A stretch of 64,000 bases of DNA from Oscillospiraceae bacterium Marseille-Q3528 (GTDB lineage: Bacteria; Bacillota; Clostridia; Lachnospirales; Lachnospiraceae), in contig JAGTTR010000006.1 in assembly GCA_018223385.1 (NCBI GenBank), forward strand, positions 1 through 64,000, written 5' to 3'. Each line of letters begins with the position of its first letter. The stretch's first letter is position 1. Below, piece after piece: positions 33,922-43,007 of the stretch. The notes beneath the pieces were generated by a model. It had not been told where the DNA came from. It was given only the letters and a program-made list of their open reading frames with translations, and searched no databases. Made by a program: the position numbers and the translations under genes.

Positions 33922-34077
33922 TTGGGATGTATGTCTTTCTAACTAGTTATTGATCCGCTCCGTCCGCACCGATGACCAATCGCACAGTTCCAGACACCGC
34001 CGCGAACAGCACGCCCGCCACCATGTAAAGCTGTCAATTTGTCAACCGGGTGTTGCAGGATGCCATTTCAGGGCCGA

Positions 34078-34959
34078 TTATTTCTTTTTTTCGTTCACTG
34101 CGATCCAGATTTCACACTGGTAATCGGGATCCGAAATGTCCGCCGAGGAATACACCTCAAACTCCACATTTTCCGCATATTCATACTGGGCGCTTTGCGG
34201 GAAAAACTCGGTCACAATACGATGGTATGTCTCGATAAAGGCGTCCGGCATTTTTCCTTTGCTGGTAAATACCGCATAGGTATGGGCCGGAATCGTCACC
34301 ACCTCCAGATCATCGTCGATGGGTCTTCCGTCATACTCCACGCCGATGCCGTAAGGAAACTGCTTTGCATTCAACTCCGAGGAAAAACAGATGCCCAGCA
34401 GCCCTTTCATCACGGGATGCTCAGGCAGGCACGCGATCAGTCTGCCCATGGTTCCGTCCGCGCCAAATTCCTGCCACATGGCCGTAATGTCCGGTGTAGC
34501 ATTGGCCGACTGGGGCTTTCCCACACGCTTTCTTTTGCACACAACCTGAAACGCTTCTCTTTTTTCAATTCTGTAATCCATTTTACTGCCTCCTGTGAAA
34601 GTTAATTTAACAGACAGGGGCGTGAATATTTTGACCTTGCCACCATGCCGGGCTTCGCTGGGCGTAATGCCGTGAAACCGGGCAAAGGCACGGGAAAAAC
34701 TCTCCGGCGTATCGTAGCCGTATTTCAGCGCCGCATCAATGATCTTCGCATTCCCACGGGACAGCTCCTCCCCCGCAAGGGAAAGCCTGCGCATGCGGAT
34801 ATACTCCCCCAGTGAAAATCCGCACAGGATCCCGAAGACTCTCTGAAAATGAAACGATGAGGAATAGGCCTGCTTCGCCACTTCTTCAAAATCAATTTCT
34901 TCGGTGATGTGCGCCTCCACGTAGTCGATGGCACGCTGTATTCCCTGAATCCAATTCAT
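34078..34959 (-). CDS. AraC-family regulator with GyrI-like effector domain
   Basis: A 293-residue regulator. Two helix-turn-helix motifs occupy about residues 1-105 (DFEEVAKQAYSSSFHFQRVF and ALKYGYDTPESFSRAFARFHG), followed by a GyrI-like/effector-binding domain (about 125-290, with VVTIPAHTYAVFTSKGKM). Such proteins sense small amphipathic molecules or drugs. It is monocistronic, located between spoIIID and a surface-protein gene. Targets are not evident. Confidence 0.9.
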   Translation of the reverse strand: MNWIQGIQRAIDYVEAHITEEIDFEEVAKQAYSSSFHFQRVFGILCGFSLGEYIRMRRLSLAGEELSRGNAKIIDAALKYGYDTPESFSRAFARFHGITPSEARHGGKVKIFTPLSVKLTFTGGSKMDYRIEKREAFQVVCKRKRVGKPQSANATPDITAMWQEFGADGTMGRLIACLPEHPVMKGLLGICFSSELNAKQFPYGIGVEYDGRPIDDDLEVVTIPAHTYAVFTSKGKMPDAFIETYHRIVTEFFPQSAQYEYAENVEFEVYSSADISDPDYQCEIWIAVNEKKK

Positions 34960-35027
34960 GTTTCCACGCCTCCTCTGTGATCACAGTGTAGCAAAATGCG
35001 GAAGCTGTTTCCTGACTCTGCGTGCGG

Positions 35028-36887
35028 TCACATGTCAGGGTGTGTGTTTCGTTCTCTCTTCCGGACGGTCCGCAACACCAGTACAGACAGGCCCAGGCAG
35101 GCCAGCGGCCACCACAGGGAAGTTGCATCTCCTGTTTCGGGCGCAGTCCGGCTGACTGCGGCGGCAGCTGTCTCCCTGCTTCCACTGCCGGAGCCACTGG
35201 AAGACGCACTGTCCTTACTGCCATTGTCGGAACCACCGGAAGACGTACTGTCCTTGCTTCCACCCTCGGAACCACCGGAAGACGCACCGTCTGTCTTGCC
35301 AGCATCGCCCTTCTGGTCATCTTTTGTATCTGCTTTTTTCGCCGCAATGGCATAGTTGGAAAAACCGGTGGTCTGGAATGTAACGGTCTGCGTCGCCGCA
35401 TCATAAACAGCCGGAAGACTTTCATAAGAGCCATCCTGTTTTTCGTGGATTACCACGATTTCCCCGGCAGACGGCTGCTGCGCCAGCTGGAGCTTTACCG
35501 TTGCTTTGTTTTGCAATGTATGCAAACGGTCTGCCCAGACTGCGTCCGGCGTCCCCTTGTATACGATCTGTTCCAGACTCAGATCTGTATATGCGATGAT
35601 CTGCGCCCCGGCGGCTGCTTTCTCAAAATTGGCTTTCTGTGCGTCCGTCAGTTCCGCATCTTTGACTGACAGAACAACCGAACCGGACGAAATCTCCCCA
35701 TCTGCCAACAAAATAGCGGCAGTCTTCACGGCCGCAGCACTGCTCTTTGCCTGATTTCCCACTTTTTCAAAAATCCCGGCAATATGTACGTTGGTGTCCG
35801 GCATAATGTATTCAAACACGGACTTCTCTTCCATGGCAGTCAGCGAGGTATCTCCCAGCCGGGCAGATGTCAGCTGATATCCATAATCCGGCGTCAGGCG
35901 GAAAATCACTTTTGACCCGGGAAGAATGCTGGCATATCCGGTATTTTTATCCGCATCCTGCCTGACATCCTTCAATCCCAGGGAATTGCCGTCCGCATCC
36001 TGAACATCCAGGATTTCCACCGTCCCGTTTTTTACCCGTTCATCGTCATTCCATCCGAGTTGCCCGGATTTATCCGAATCCCAGACGATGGTTCTTGGCA
36101 CGGGAACGATTTTCTTTGTTACGACAATATCATACCGGGCAGCAGGTGCCACAACAAAAGTCATCGTATCGGAAACATTTTCCGGCAGCGATATCGCTGT
36201 TCCATTTACCGTTACTGCTCCAATCGCTTCATCTCCAAATGCGAGCTGAATCTGGAGCATATTATAGATGTCTCCGCTGGCATACCCACGGCCAGTCCCG
36301 AAAATATGGGCACTCTCCTGGTCGATTCTTTCTCCGTTCAGGAAAATCTCCATTCCAAATCCGTCATACGTGCCGCTTATCGCTATTTCGTCCGGGTAAG
36401 AGGGGCCGGGCGGCGCCACATCTTTCTTTTTCAGGTCGATATGAACCGTCCCGGAAAATTGCTCCGTCTGCAGCTGGATACGCGGAGACGCAGACAGGTC
36501 AAACACCGTCTCGCCCAGATACAGCTGCACTGCCGCCAGATCCGGCAGCACGCTATCCGGATTCTCCAGATCCTCCAGATCAGCCACTGCCGCCACCTCT
36601 AAATAATAGGAAAATGCATTGAGGTCAATTTCCATCCCATTCGAGGTAATGGCTACACGCTGCATCTGTTCAAAGTCCAGCTCTCTGTAGAGACTGATCC
36701 GATACTTCGCTCCCTCTATTTCATAGGTCACCCGCCCTGCATCCGTATCAATTTCTGAACAATTCGTGAAATCCAACTGCACCACATTCTGATCTTCCGC
36801 CCGAACCTGTCCGGGAACGAATAAAAATGTCAGCAACATCACTGCAACTATTGAAAAAAATAGATTGATTTTTGCCCTCTTTTCCAT
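35028..36887 (-). CDS. Cell-wall-anchored surface protein (sortase substrate)
   Basis: A 619-residue exported protein with signal peptide (about 1-30, ending VRA), several beta-rich regions without a recognised binding domain, a low-complexity Gly/Ser/Lys/Asp linker (about 530-580), and a C-terminal sorting signal: APETGD, a hydrophobic helix (SLWWPLACLGLSVLVL) and the basic tail RTVRKRER. It should be attached to peptidoglycan by a class of sortase that accepts a PxTGD motif. No sortase gene is in the window. Adhesion is a likely role but not shown. Confidence 0.82.
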   Translation of the reverse strand: MEKRAKINLFFSIVAVMLLTFLFVPGQVRAEDQNVVQLDFTNCSEIDTDAGRVTYEIEGAKYRISLYRELDFEQMQRVAITSNGMEIDLNAFSYYLEVAAVADLEDLENPDSVLPDLAAVQLYLGETVFDLSASPRIQLQTEQFSGTVHIDLKKKDVAPPGPSYPDEIAISGTYDGFGMEIFLNGERIDQESAHIFGTGRGYASGDIYNMLQIQLAFGDEAIGAVTVNGTAISLPENVSDTMTFVVAPAARYDIVVTKKIVPVPRTIVWDSDKSGQLGWNDDERVKNGTVEILDVQDADGNSLGLKDVRQDADKNTGYASILPGSKVIFRLTPDYGYQLTSARLGDTSLTAMEEKSVFEYIMPDTNVHIAGIFEKVGNQAKSSAAAVKTAAILLADGEISSGSVVLSVKDAELTDAQKANFEKAAAGAQIIAYTDLSLEQIVYKGTPDAVWADRLHTLQNKATVKLQLAQQPSAGEIVVIHEKQDGSYESLPAVYDAATQTVTFQTTGFSNYAIAAKKADTKDDQKGDAGKTDGASSGGSEGGSKDSTSSGGSDNGSKDSASSSGSGSGSRETAAAAVSRTAPETGDATSLWWPLACLGLSVLVLRTVRKRERNTHPDM

Positions 36888-37114
36888 ATGACTGCCCTTT
36901 CCTTCCCGATCTTTGCACGGTTCTTATCCGCATCGGTTTTACCAAAATCTTAGCAAAGGGTGGGCGGCTTGTAAATCCTACCAAAGTATGATGCGCATTC
37001 CTATTTTATTTAAAAGTTTTCCATCATAAATATAAACAGCATTTATTAGAGTTAGAAAGACTTCCTTCAAGCATATCCGTGTAAGCCGGTTTCATCTCAG
37101 GATCAGATTCTGTT

Positions 37115-37531
37115 TCAATAACCAACCGCAATTCTTGCGATCTCCATAACTACAATCTTTAGCATCACTCCGCTGGACATTACATAAAACCATATCTCAC
37201 GCATGTGCTGTGACTTTGCAATCGGTGTTGCTATTGCTGCAATAATTATGATTGCAGCTCCGACACATCCAACTATGTTTGGAACGCTCACAAGTGAAAA
37301 TATTCCTGGATTACAGCTTCCATCTATCGTATACTGAATTGTTTTATCCAGTCCGTCTCTTGCAGCTGCGAAGCAGCATATAACAAGGCCATATACCAAA
37401 ACAAACAGGCTCCTTCTGCCCCAGAAATTAATGTTGTTTCTGTTACTGATTGAATATCCAACAAACCCGACCAGCGATAAAATCATAAGTGTAGTAACTG
37501 TTGTTACCATATTTCCAAAATAGAGTTTCAT
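37115..37531 (-). CDS. Small four-helix membrane protein, unknown function
   Basis: A 138-residue hydrophobic protein with four predicted membrane segments (about 10-28, 38-57, 78-103 and 112-132) and a few charged loops. I recognise no family. It lies downstream of a TetR gene on the same strand, with about 180 bases between, and could be a small transporter or sensor controlled by it. Codon use is AT-rich like the rest of the block 36.9-44.0 kb, unlike the surface protein to its left. Confidence 0.65.
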   Translation of the reverse strand: MKLYFGNMVTTVTTLMILSLVGFVGYSISNRNNINFWGRRSLFVLVYGLVICCFAAARDGLDKTIQYTIDGSCNPGIFSLVSVPNIVGCVGAAIIIIAAIATPIAKSQHMREIWFYVMSSGVMLKIVVMEIARIAVGY

Positions 37532-37715
37532 CTGCTTTTCCTCCTGCTAATTCAAACTTTTATACTACTCAGTAACCGCCTTCAAATTCTGTAAAGATAC
37601 TCGTTTTCCGCCATTTATCATCACACCTAACATATCATCCTCTTTTCGCGGTGTGCCTGTCTGTCCCATGCCGACACCACAGACTGCACTGCGTCTTAGC
37701 GTCCGGCTTCCTTTA

Positions 37716-38333
37716 CTATAAATTTTTCTGCATCTCCCTGTAGAAATGATCCATATGCTCTTCCAGTAACTTTATCACATGGCTTTTGTCTTTTGCTCCA
37801 TCATATATGCTGTAAAGCAAAAAAATAGGTCCATAAAAATCAAGCGCTGTCTGTCTTGCTTTTCCTGCATCTCCCAGCATTCCTGAAAACAAAGCTTCCA
37901 TATAAGTTAATGGTCCGCTTGCAAGGTAATTCTGATATAACTGAGCCATCTGTGGTTCCCTGTACTGTTCCAATGTCAACATCTTACGGAAACAGCATGA
38001 AAACTCTTCCTCTGTCCAATGAAGGAATTGCACCTTTGTGAACTGCTTGATCTTATCAAATGCCGTTTCTTTATACTCGGCTGCAACCTTTTCCAGATCA
38101 CCCTCCGGCATTTCATATTGCTTTATTCTTTCCATATCCAATTCATTCATTTTTTCAATAATACTGTCCAATATCTCCTGCTTGCTTTTATAATGCTTAT
38201 ACAATGCAGCCTTGGTCACTTCAAGTTTTGAAGCAATATCATTCATGGATGTTCCCATATATCCACTCTGTGCAAATAACTTCAAGGCTTCTTCCAGTAT
38301 TTTTTCCTTTGTGTTCTTTTCCTTGCTTTCCAT
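37716..38333 (-). CDS. TetR-family regulator 1
   Basis: A 205-residue repressor with an N-terminal TetR helix-turn-helix (about 8-55, ALKLFAQSGYMGTSMNDIA and VTKAALYKHYKSKQ) and a helical ligand-binding domain. Two 16-base operator-like palindromes lie immediately upstream at 38364-38405, so autoregulation is likely. The ligand is unknown. It may also control the membrane protein gene downstream. Confidence 0.9.
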   Translation of the reverse strand: MESKEKNTKEKILEEALKLFAQSGYMGTSMNDIASKLEVTKAALYKHYKSKQEILDSIIEKMNELDMERIKQYEMPEGDLEKVAAEYKETAFDKIKQFTKVQFLHWTEEEFSCCFRKMLTLEQYREPQMAQLYQNYLASGPLTYMEALFSGMLGDAGKARQTALDFYGPIFLLYSIYDGAKDKSHVIKLLEEHMDHFYREMQKNL

Positions 38334-38363
38334 ATCTGTCTCCTAATTTAAATCTGTCATCAA

Positions 38364-38405
38364 GTTACCTTTTGGTTACTTTAATTATAGTTACCTATCG
38401 GTTAC
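38364..38405. promoter_or_regulatory. Tandem operators of TetR regulator 1
   Basis: GTTACC-TTTT-GGTTAC (38364-38379) and GTTACC-TATC-GGTTAC (38390-38405) repeat with a 26-base period, just before the regulator start at 38333. Confidence 0.65.
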
Positions 38406-38489
38406 TTGTCAACAGCTACTATATTTTCAATTAAAGAACTTTAACATATTCAGCTTTCCTCTTTGCCTGGCAGATCTTATATAGCAAAA

Positions 38490-38535
38490 AAGACGCAGGC
38501 AAAAAACATTTCATTTCTGCTCTGCGTCTTAGCGT
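38490..38535 (-). terminator. Terminator downstream of TetR regulator 2
   Basis: GACGCA pairs with TGCGTC on the minus strand, followed by TTTTTT. No gene is seen in 38334-38688 besides this and the tandem operators. Confidence 0.5.
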
Positions 38536-38688
38536 CTGGCAATGGATTGATAATCCACTATATGATCCTTCACATCTGAAACTTTTAAATCATTATACAA
38601 ACTGCTTAACGGGTTCCCGCTGCTGTATATGACAAAAAAGCTGCTGCTCCAAGTAATCCACAATCATTCAATATACCCTTTTTCTTTA

Positions 38689-39294
38689 TCATACAGCATT
38701 TTCCTCGCAAAACCATTTCAGATAATCGTCCAAAAGATTCTTATCTGTTTCATAGCTACACTTACCATTGCTCTGATCCAGTTCGTAATCCATCAGCCCA
38801 TGTATCGTCATAGCAAAGCTTACTGCACTCATATCCGGATTTGTAAAATGAAGTAATTTATGTACTTCCATGGCATAAAACAGCTGCTTCGTTGCTATAA
38901 TCATCTTATCCGTCTCTTCTGCGACAATTTTTGCTGCCATAGGATTCAGACTTCTTTCGGAATAGATAACCTTATAGAAATTCAACATATGTTCCTGCTG
39001 GTTCATATTAAAATATCCTCCGACCATTATCCTCAATATTTCCAATGCACTCTTATCCGCAAAAATGGTTGTATAATCAATCGCACCTATATTGGCATTT
39101 TTCTTAGCCTCTTCCCGGAGGAATTGATACATTACTTCAACAAGCTCCTCTTTGGATGCAAAATGATTGTATAATGACGGTTTTTTTATCCCAACTTTAT
39201 CTGCAATCATATTCATCGATACGTTACCAAGACCTTTATTAGCTGCCAGCTCCAATGTAGCCATGATAATGTCTTTTTTTCTTGTATCACTCAT
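38689..39294 (-). CDS. TetR-family regulator 2
   Basis: A 201-residue repressor: TetR helix-turn-helix (about 8-55, LELAANKGLGNVSMNMIADK and IKKPSLYNHFASKEELV) and a C-terminal regulatory domain. An exact 18-base palindrome upstream (39341-39358) is its probable operator. No target gene other than itself is obvious; the divergent or downstream neighbours are the other TetR gene and a GNAT gene. Confidence 0.9.
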   Translation of the reverse strand: MSDTRKKDIIMATLELAANKGLGNVSMNMIADKVGIKKPSLYNHFASKEELVEVMYQFLREEAKKNANIGAIDYTTIFADKSALEILRIMVGGYFNMNQQEHMLNFYKVIYSERSLNPMAAKIVAEETDKMIIATKQLFYAMEVHKLLHFTNPDMSAVSFAMTIHGLMDYELDQSNGKCSYETDKNLLDDYLKWFCEENAV

Positions 39295-39340
39295 TATTTG
39301 TTTTGACTATCTCCCATATATTACCGTCTGGTTTTATTTT

Positions 39341-39358
39341 AACTACCATTCGGTAGTT
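39341..39358. promoter_or_regulatory. Operator of TetR regulator 2
   Basis: AACTACC-ATTC-GGTAGTT is an exact inverted repeat 47 bases upstream of the start of regulator 2. Confidence 0.65.
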
Positions 39359-39394
39359 TTGATATATCACACTGCTTTGTATAATTCAAGCAAA

Positions 39395-40018
39395 TTAAAA
39401 TAACTGTCCCGGTAATTTTTTCTTCTCTTTATAAGGAAACATCTTATCAAATTCTTCAGATTCCTTTTCATCTACAAAATATCCCACTGGTGTCGCATAC
39501 TCCCCTGTAATACCATTTAAATATCCCGGAATCAGCTCTTTACACAAAAAGAAAGATGCATCCTGCCCTTCTTCCAGTCCATGATAACGGATGTTAAATT
39601 CACTTGCCTGCCTGAATCCACTTTTTCCATAAAAATCAATGTTTCCCTCAAAACAAACCGCACCACATCCAAGCTCCGCTGCTTTGTCTAATGAATAATC
39701 CAGTAAGCCTTTTCCGTACCCCTGTCTTTTCAGTTCCGGAGTAATACAAATCGGTCCCATCGTCATAATTGGAATATTTCTTCCATCATCCGCTTTAATA
39801 CTCGTTCTCATAAACATGTTCTGACCGATCAGCTTGTCCTCTTTGCCTTTTTCATTAAAAACCATCACAAAATCCAGTTCTGGAACGAATGCCGGATCAT
39901 TTCTGAGCTGATGCAATACATAATGCTCAAGGCATCCTGGACGATACACATTCCAAAAACTTTCTCTTACCAGATTTTCTACTTTCTGTTGTTCTTCCTT
40001 TTTCTCTAAACGAATCAT
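39395..40018 (-). CDS. GNAT-family N-acetyltransferase
   Basis: An acetyltransferase of 207 residues from ATG 40018 (the frame can also be read from TTG 40039; neither has a clear ribosome site). The acetyl-CoA motif is ITPELKRQGYGKGLLDYSL, followed by AVCFEGNIDFYGKSGF, a pattern of the YhbS-like GNAT subgroup. The substrate is unknown. It lies between TetR regulator 2 and the lantibiotic-type operon, in the AT-rich block. Confidence 0.85.
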   Translation of the reverse strand: MIRLEKKEEQQKVENLVRESFWNVYRPGCLEHYVLHQLRNDPAFVPELDFVMVFNEKGKEDKLIGQNMFMRTSIKADDGRNIPIMTMGPICITPELKRQGYGKGLLDYSLDKAAELGCGAVCFEGNIDFYGKSGFRQASEFNIRYHGLEEGQDASFFLCKELIPGYLNGITGEYATPVGYFVDEKESEEFDKMFPYKEKKKLPGQLF

Positions 40019-40180
40019 TATATGTGCATATAATCCCAACTATAATGATAGTTATGTAATAAAGAATAGTACGAGCATTTTTAATTTTATCAGCTATCAT
40101 AATTCTGTATGCCTCCTTCTTCCATGAGATTACAGCAAACGTAGTAGTAATGTCTATCAAAAGGCTTTTACATATTAGAT

Positions 40181-40209
40181 AAAAGCATGTAAAATTTCTT
40201 TTACATAGC
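40181..40209 (-). terminator. Terminator of the ABC/two-component operon
   Basis: GC-ATGTAAAA (40185-40194) pairs with TTTTACAT-GC (40199-40206 and on), followed on the minus strand by TTTT. It lies just 3' of the kinase stop. Confidence 0.5.
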
Positions 40210-40224
40210 TTAATTGCGGTCTAT

Positions 40225-41601
40225 TTAGCTTGTTTCTTGACTACTCAGGAAAAATATTTCTACCCTCGCCCCACCTGTATTTTCAGAATTTGAAAGTTTA
40301 ATACCTCCACCATATTTTTCAGCCACAGTTTTTGCAAAAAATAGTCCCATCCCATAATGGGCTTCGCCATTTCTACTTGTGTCATCCATAAAAAACTGCT
40401 CTGTGCCATGCAATAATGCTTCTTTTGTAAATCCTGATCCGCTATCCTCCACAATGAATGTCAGCCGGCCATCCTGCTCCTTTGCGTCAATATAAATGAT
40501 TCCATTTTCTTTTGTATGCTCCACTGCATTCTGAATCATATTCATTACGGCCCGGAACATTGGATCATAAGCAATCGTTACCTTTTTATCACTTTGTCCC
40601 GCCTTCCAATCTATTTTCTGGTGATAGATTTCTACCAGTCCGAGTGCCTGTTCCTTTATATCTGCGAAAAAATCTTCTAACCTCACCGTTGTATAGGTAA
40701 CATCACTGCAATTCCATGATTTTGTGACATCTATCAACTGTTTTACATAACTTTGTATCTGTGTTGTGCCGTTCAAAACATAAGTGATATTATTCTTCTG
40801 TTCTGTGGTCAGTTCAGTCTCTGAAAGTAGTTCTGCATTTCCCCGTACAATCGTAAGAGGTGTTTTAATATCATGCGCCAAAGCAGACATCTGTTGTTTC
40901 TTTTCCTGCTCTGTTTTCCACTGCTTTTCTAAAGATTCTCGCAATGCATCTCGCATATCATCGATTGCCGATAAACAGTCATCAAACTCTTTGATACCGG
41001 AACAGGATGTCTCATATTCCAGATTTTGATCCTTTATTTGTCTGATTGCGTCTAATACAGGCTGCATCTGCTTTTTGATTCTTTTTCCAAAACGTATGGA
41101 CGGAATGATGATAATCGCTACCGCTCCAATCACTGACATAATACTCATCACATTCTGTGGTCCTATAAAATGCTCCCTCAAAAAAGCTGAATGATATTGA
41201 GGTGTCAGGCGATATTGCAATACAACATATTCATTTTCCCTTACAATTACTTTATAAAAATATTTCCCGGATGCGTTTCCGTACTTTGCAACATTCCATG
41301 CTATCTGTTCGTATTGTTCTGACAGATCTCCACCTAGTTTCTCTCCATTCTCTGAAAAGATTACATAATCACAAAGTGCAGGAATCATCTCAGCAGTTAC
41401 TTTATCCGCACGTAAAATCGTATCATATGCTTCATTAATCTTTTGCTCTGCATAATTCGCCGGATAGATACAGCCCACACTAATCAAAAGGGACAGCAGC
41501 AGCCAAGCAACAATCACCAAACCTACTAATGATCCAAGCATGACCAGTACATATCTCATAAAAATCCAGCTGAGTGCATTGCTTCTCTTTACTCTTCCCA
41601 T
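40225..41601 (-). CDS. Sensor histidine kinase of the lantibiotic-immunity locus
   Basis: A 458-residue kinase with two membrane segments (about 18-45 and 150-170), an extracellular loop of about 100 residues, HisKA with His243 in SALAHDIKTPLTIV, and a HATPase domain (MIQNAVEHTKENG, VEDSGSGFTKE, YGMGLFFAKTV). Its gene overlaps the regulator gene by 13 bases. The layout matches kinases that sense cell-wall-active peptides and control the adjacent ABC exporters; the ligand is inferred. Confidence 0.9.
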   Translation of the reverse strand: MGRVKRSNALSWIFMRYVLVMLGSLVGLVIVAWLLLSLLISVGCIYPANYAEQKINEAYDTILRADKVTAEMIPALCDYVIFSENGEKLGGDLSEQYEQIAWNVAKYGNASGKYFYKVIVRENEYVVLQYRLTPQYHSAFLREHFIGPQNVMSIMSVIGAVAIIIIPSIRFGKRIKKQMQPVLDAIRQIKDQNLEYETSCSGIKEFDDCLSAIDDMRDALRESLEKQWKTEQEKKQQMSALAHDIKTPLTIVRGNAELLSETELTTEQKNNITYVLNGTTQIQSYVKQLIDVTKSWNCSDVTYTTVRLEDFFADIKEQALGLVEIYHQKIDWKAGQSDKKVTIAYDPMFRAVMNMIQNAVEHTKENGIIYIDAKEQDGRLTFIVEDSGSGFTKEALLHGTEQFFMDDTSRNGEAHYGMGLFFAKTVAEKYGGGIKLSNSENTGGARVEIFFLSSQETS

Positions 41602-42251
41602 TTATATCCAATCCCCCAGACTGTTTTTATCGGTGTATAATCATAATCCGCAAATTTTGCTCTTATATTTTTGATATGCGTGATAATGGTACTATCATTA
41701 CTCTCACTGTCAAAACCAAAGACCTCTTCTAAAATCTGTTCTTTCGAGAAAACCTGTCCCCTGTTTTTAGCCAGGAATTCACAAATTTCGTACTCCGCTT
41801 TCGTAAGAGGAAGTTCCTTATCATCAACCAATAGTTTCTTTTGAGATATTTGAATACAGACCCTCCCCAAAACCATCCGGACAGAATGTTCCCTGTGCTC
41901 TCTTCTAAGATGTGCATTGATCCTTGCCCGAAGTTCCATCACTCCAAATGGCTTTGAAATATAATCATCTGCTCCTAAAGAAAGTCCGTTTACCAGACTG
42001 TTTTCCTCCGTTTTTGCCGTAAGAAACAAAATCGGACAATCCACAAGTGCCCTGATTCTTTTGCATAATTCGAAGCCATCAATTCCAGGCATCATAATGT
42101 CCAGTAAAATCAGGTCATAACGATGTAATTCTTCCATATTAATTTTTAGTGGATTACTTACTTTGGTAACCAGATGTCCATCCTTATTCAAAATGCTTTC
42201 TATCATTTCCAAAATTGCCGGTTCATCATCAACTGCCAGTATTTTTGCCAT
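41589..42251 (-). CDS. OmpR-family response regulator of the lantibiotic-immunity locus
   Basis: A 220-residue regulator with receiver (acidic pair D8 D9, Asp51 in LLDIMMPG, Lys near 100 in ISKPFG) and winged-helix domain (about 125-218). ATG 42251 is preceded by GAGGGAAAC; the open frame reaches 42308 but that part overlaps the permease gene. It is co-transcribed with the two permeases upstream and the kinase downstream, so it probably controls the whole operon. Confidence 0.91.
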   Translation of the reverse strand: MAKILAVDDEPAILEMIESILNKDGHLVTKVSNPLKINMEELHRYDLILLDIMMPGIDGFELCKRIRALVDCPILFLTAKTEENSLVNGLSLGADDYISKPFGVMELRARINAHLRREHREHSVRMVLGRVCIQISQKKLLVDDKELPLTKAEYEICEFLAKNRGQVFSKEQILEEVFGFDSESNDSTIITHIKNIRAKFADYDYTPIKTVWGIGYKWEE

Positions 42252-42265
42252 AGTTTCCCTCGATT

Positions 42266-43006
42266 CTATTCCGATATTCTGTTTCCTTCCCAGTGGTTTA
42301 CCCACCAAAAATAGTATACCATACTAATCCCTGTAAATATTAAGCAACCTGGTATGAATGACAACCATTCACCTACACTAGTTTCTCCCAATACAGATTG
42401 CAGATAAGTATATGGTACTCTACCCGTCCAGCAGACAAATACATATTTCCACACATAATCTCCAAGTCCGGTAAGCATCAATGCACTAATTAGTCCTGAT
42501 ATAATCCCTGCTCCAATGGATACCCCTTTTCCAAACTGAAAAGCCAGAATCAGCTGCCACAGATAAAGTGGAACACTGCTTCCCCACAGCAGCAATGCTG
42601 CAAATATACATCCTTTCATGATTTCGATATCGCTTGATGCGATTCTTCCAAATCCAATTCCGAATATGATTGCTGTCAATAGGATAGAGCACAGACACAA
42701 AACCAGTAGCATCAACAGTTTCGATAAAAATGCTGCAGGTTTATCCGGTAAAGACAACAGATTTTGAAAATCACCTGCATTTTGTTCCTGTTCCATCACA
42801 CTTGCTGTAAAAATTCCAATAAGTACCGGAAGTCCTGCTCCTATTGCCTGATAAAATGCAATCACTTTCATATTTTCATTCCATGGTGAAAAAAAGTAAT
42901 ATATTAAAAATATAACGCTGATTATAATCGGAATCAGTAAGTGTGCCAGAATCACAGATGTTCCTTTCATCTTTCGCAAGTCTGCATTAAGAGATCTTCC
43001 AATCAT
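42266..43006 (-). CDS. Lantibiotic-immunity ABC permease (MutG/SpaG type)
   Basis: A 246-residue membrane protein with six hydrophobic segments. It has the features of the second permease of NisFEG/MutFEG immunity transporters: an N-terminal SLNADLRKMKGTSVILAHL and a central FTASVMEQEQNAGDFQNLL. These exporters remove lantibiotics or bacitracin-like peptides from the membrane. It follows the partner permease by one base. With the ATPase split by the mobile element, the transporter is probably inactive. Confidence 0.85.
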   Translation of the reverse strand: MIGRSLNADLRKMKGTSVILAHLLIPIIISVIFLIYYFFSPWNENMKVIAFYQAIGAGLPVLIGIFTASVMEQEQNAGDFQNLLSLPDKPAAFLSKLLMLLVLCLCSILLTAIIFGIGFGRIASSDIEIMKGCIFAALLLWGSSVPLYLWQLILAFQFGKGVSIGAGIISGLISALMLTGLGDYVWKYVFVCWTGRVPYTYLQSVLGETSVGEWLSFIPGCLIFTGISMVYYFWWVNHWEGNRISE

Positions 43007-43007
43007 C

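Noticed and set aside
33950..34076. Short minus-strand frames between spoIIID and the AraC gene (MVAGVLFAAVSGTVRLVIG and a frame with NGILQHPVDKL)
   Set aside because: They are in different frames, lack ribosome sites and are too short. A remnant of an M23/SpoIIQ-like peptidase, often next to spoIIID, is conceivable but cannot be supported from so few residues.
37565..37700. Minus-strand open stretch ending KRVSLQNLKAVTE
   Set aside because: It reads like a protein C-terminus, but it has no start, runs into the TetR gene in another frame and matches no family I know.
39927..40160. Minus-strand frame with IADKIKNARTILYYITIIIVGIICT upstream of the GNAT gene
   Set aside because: One hydrophobic stretch only, no ribosome site, and it overlaps the GNAT start in another frame.
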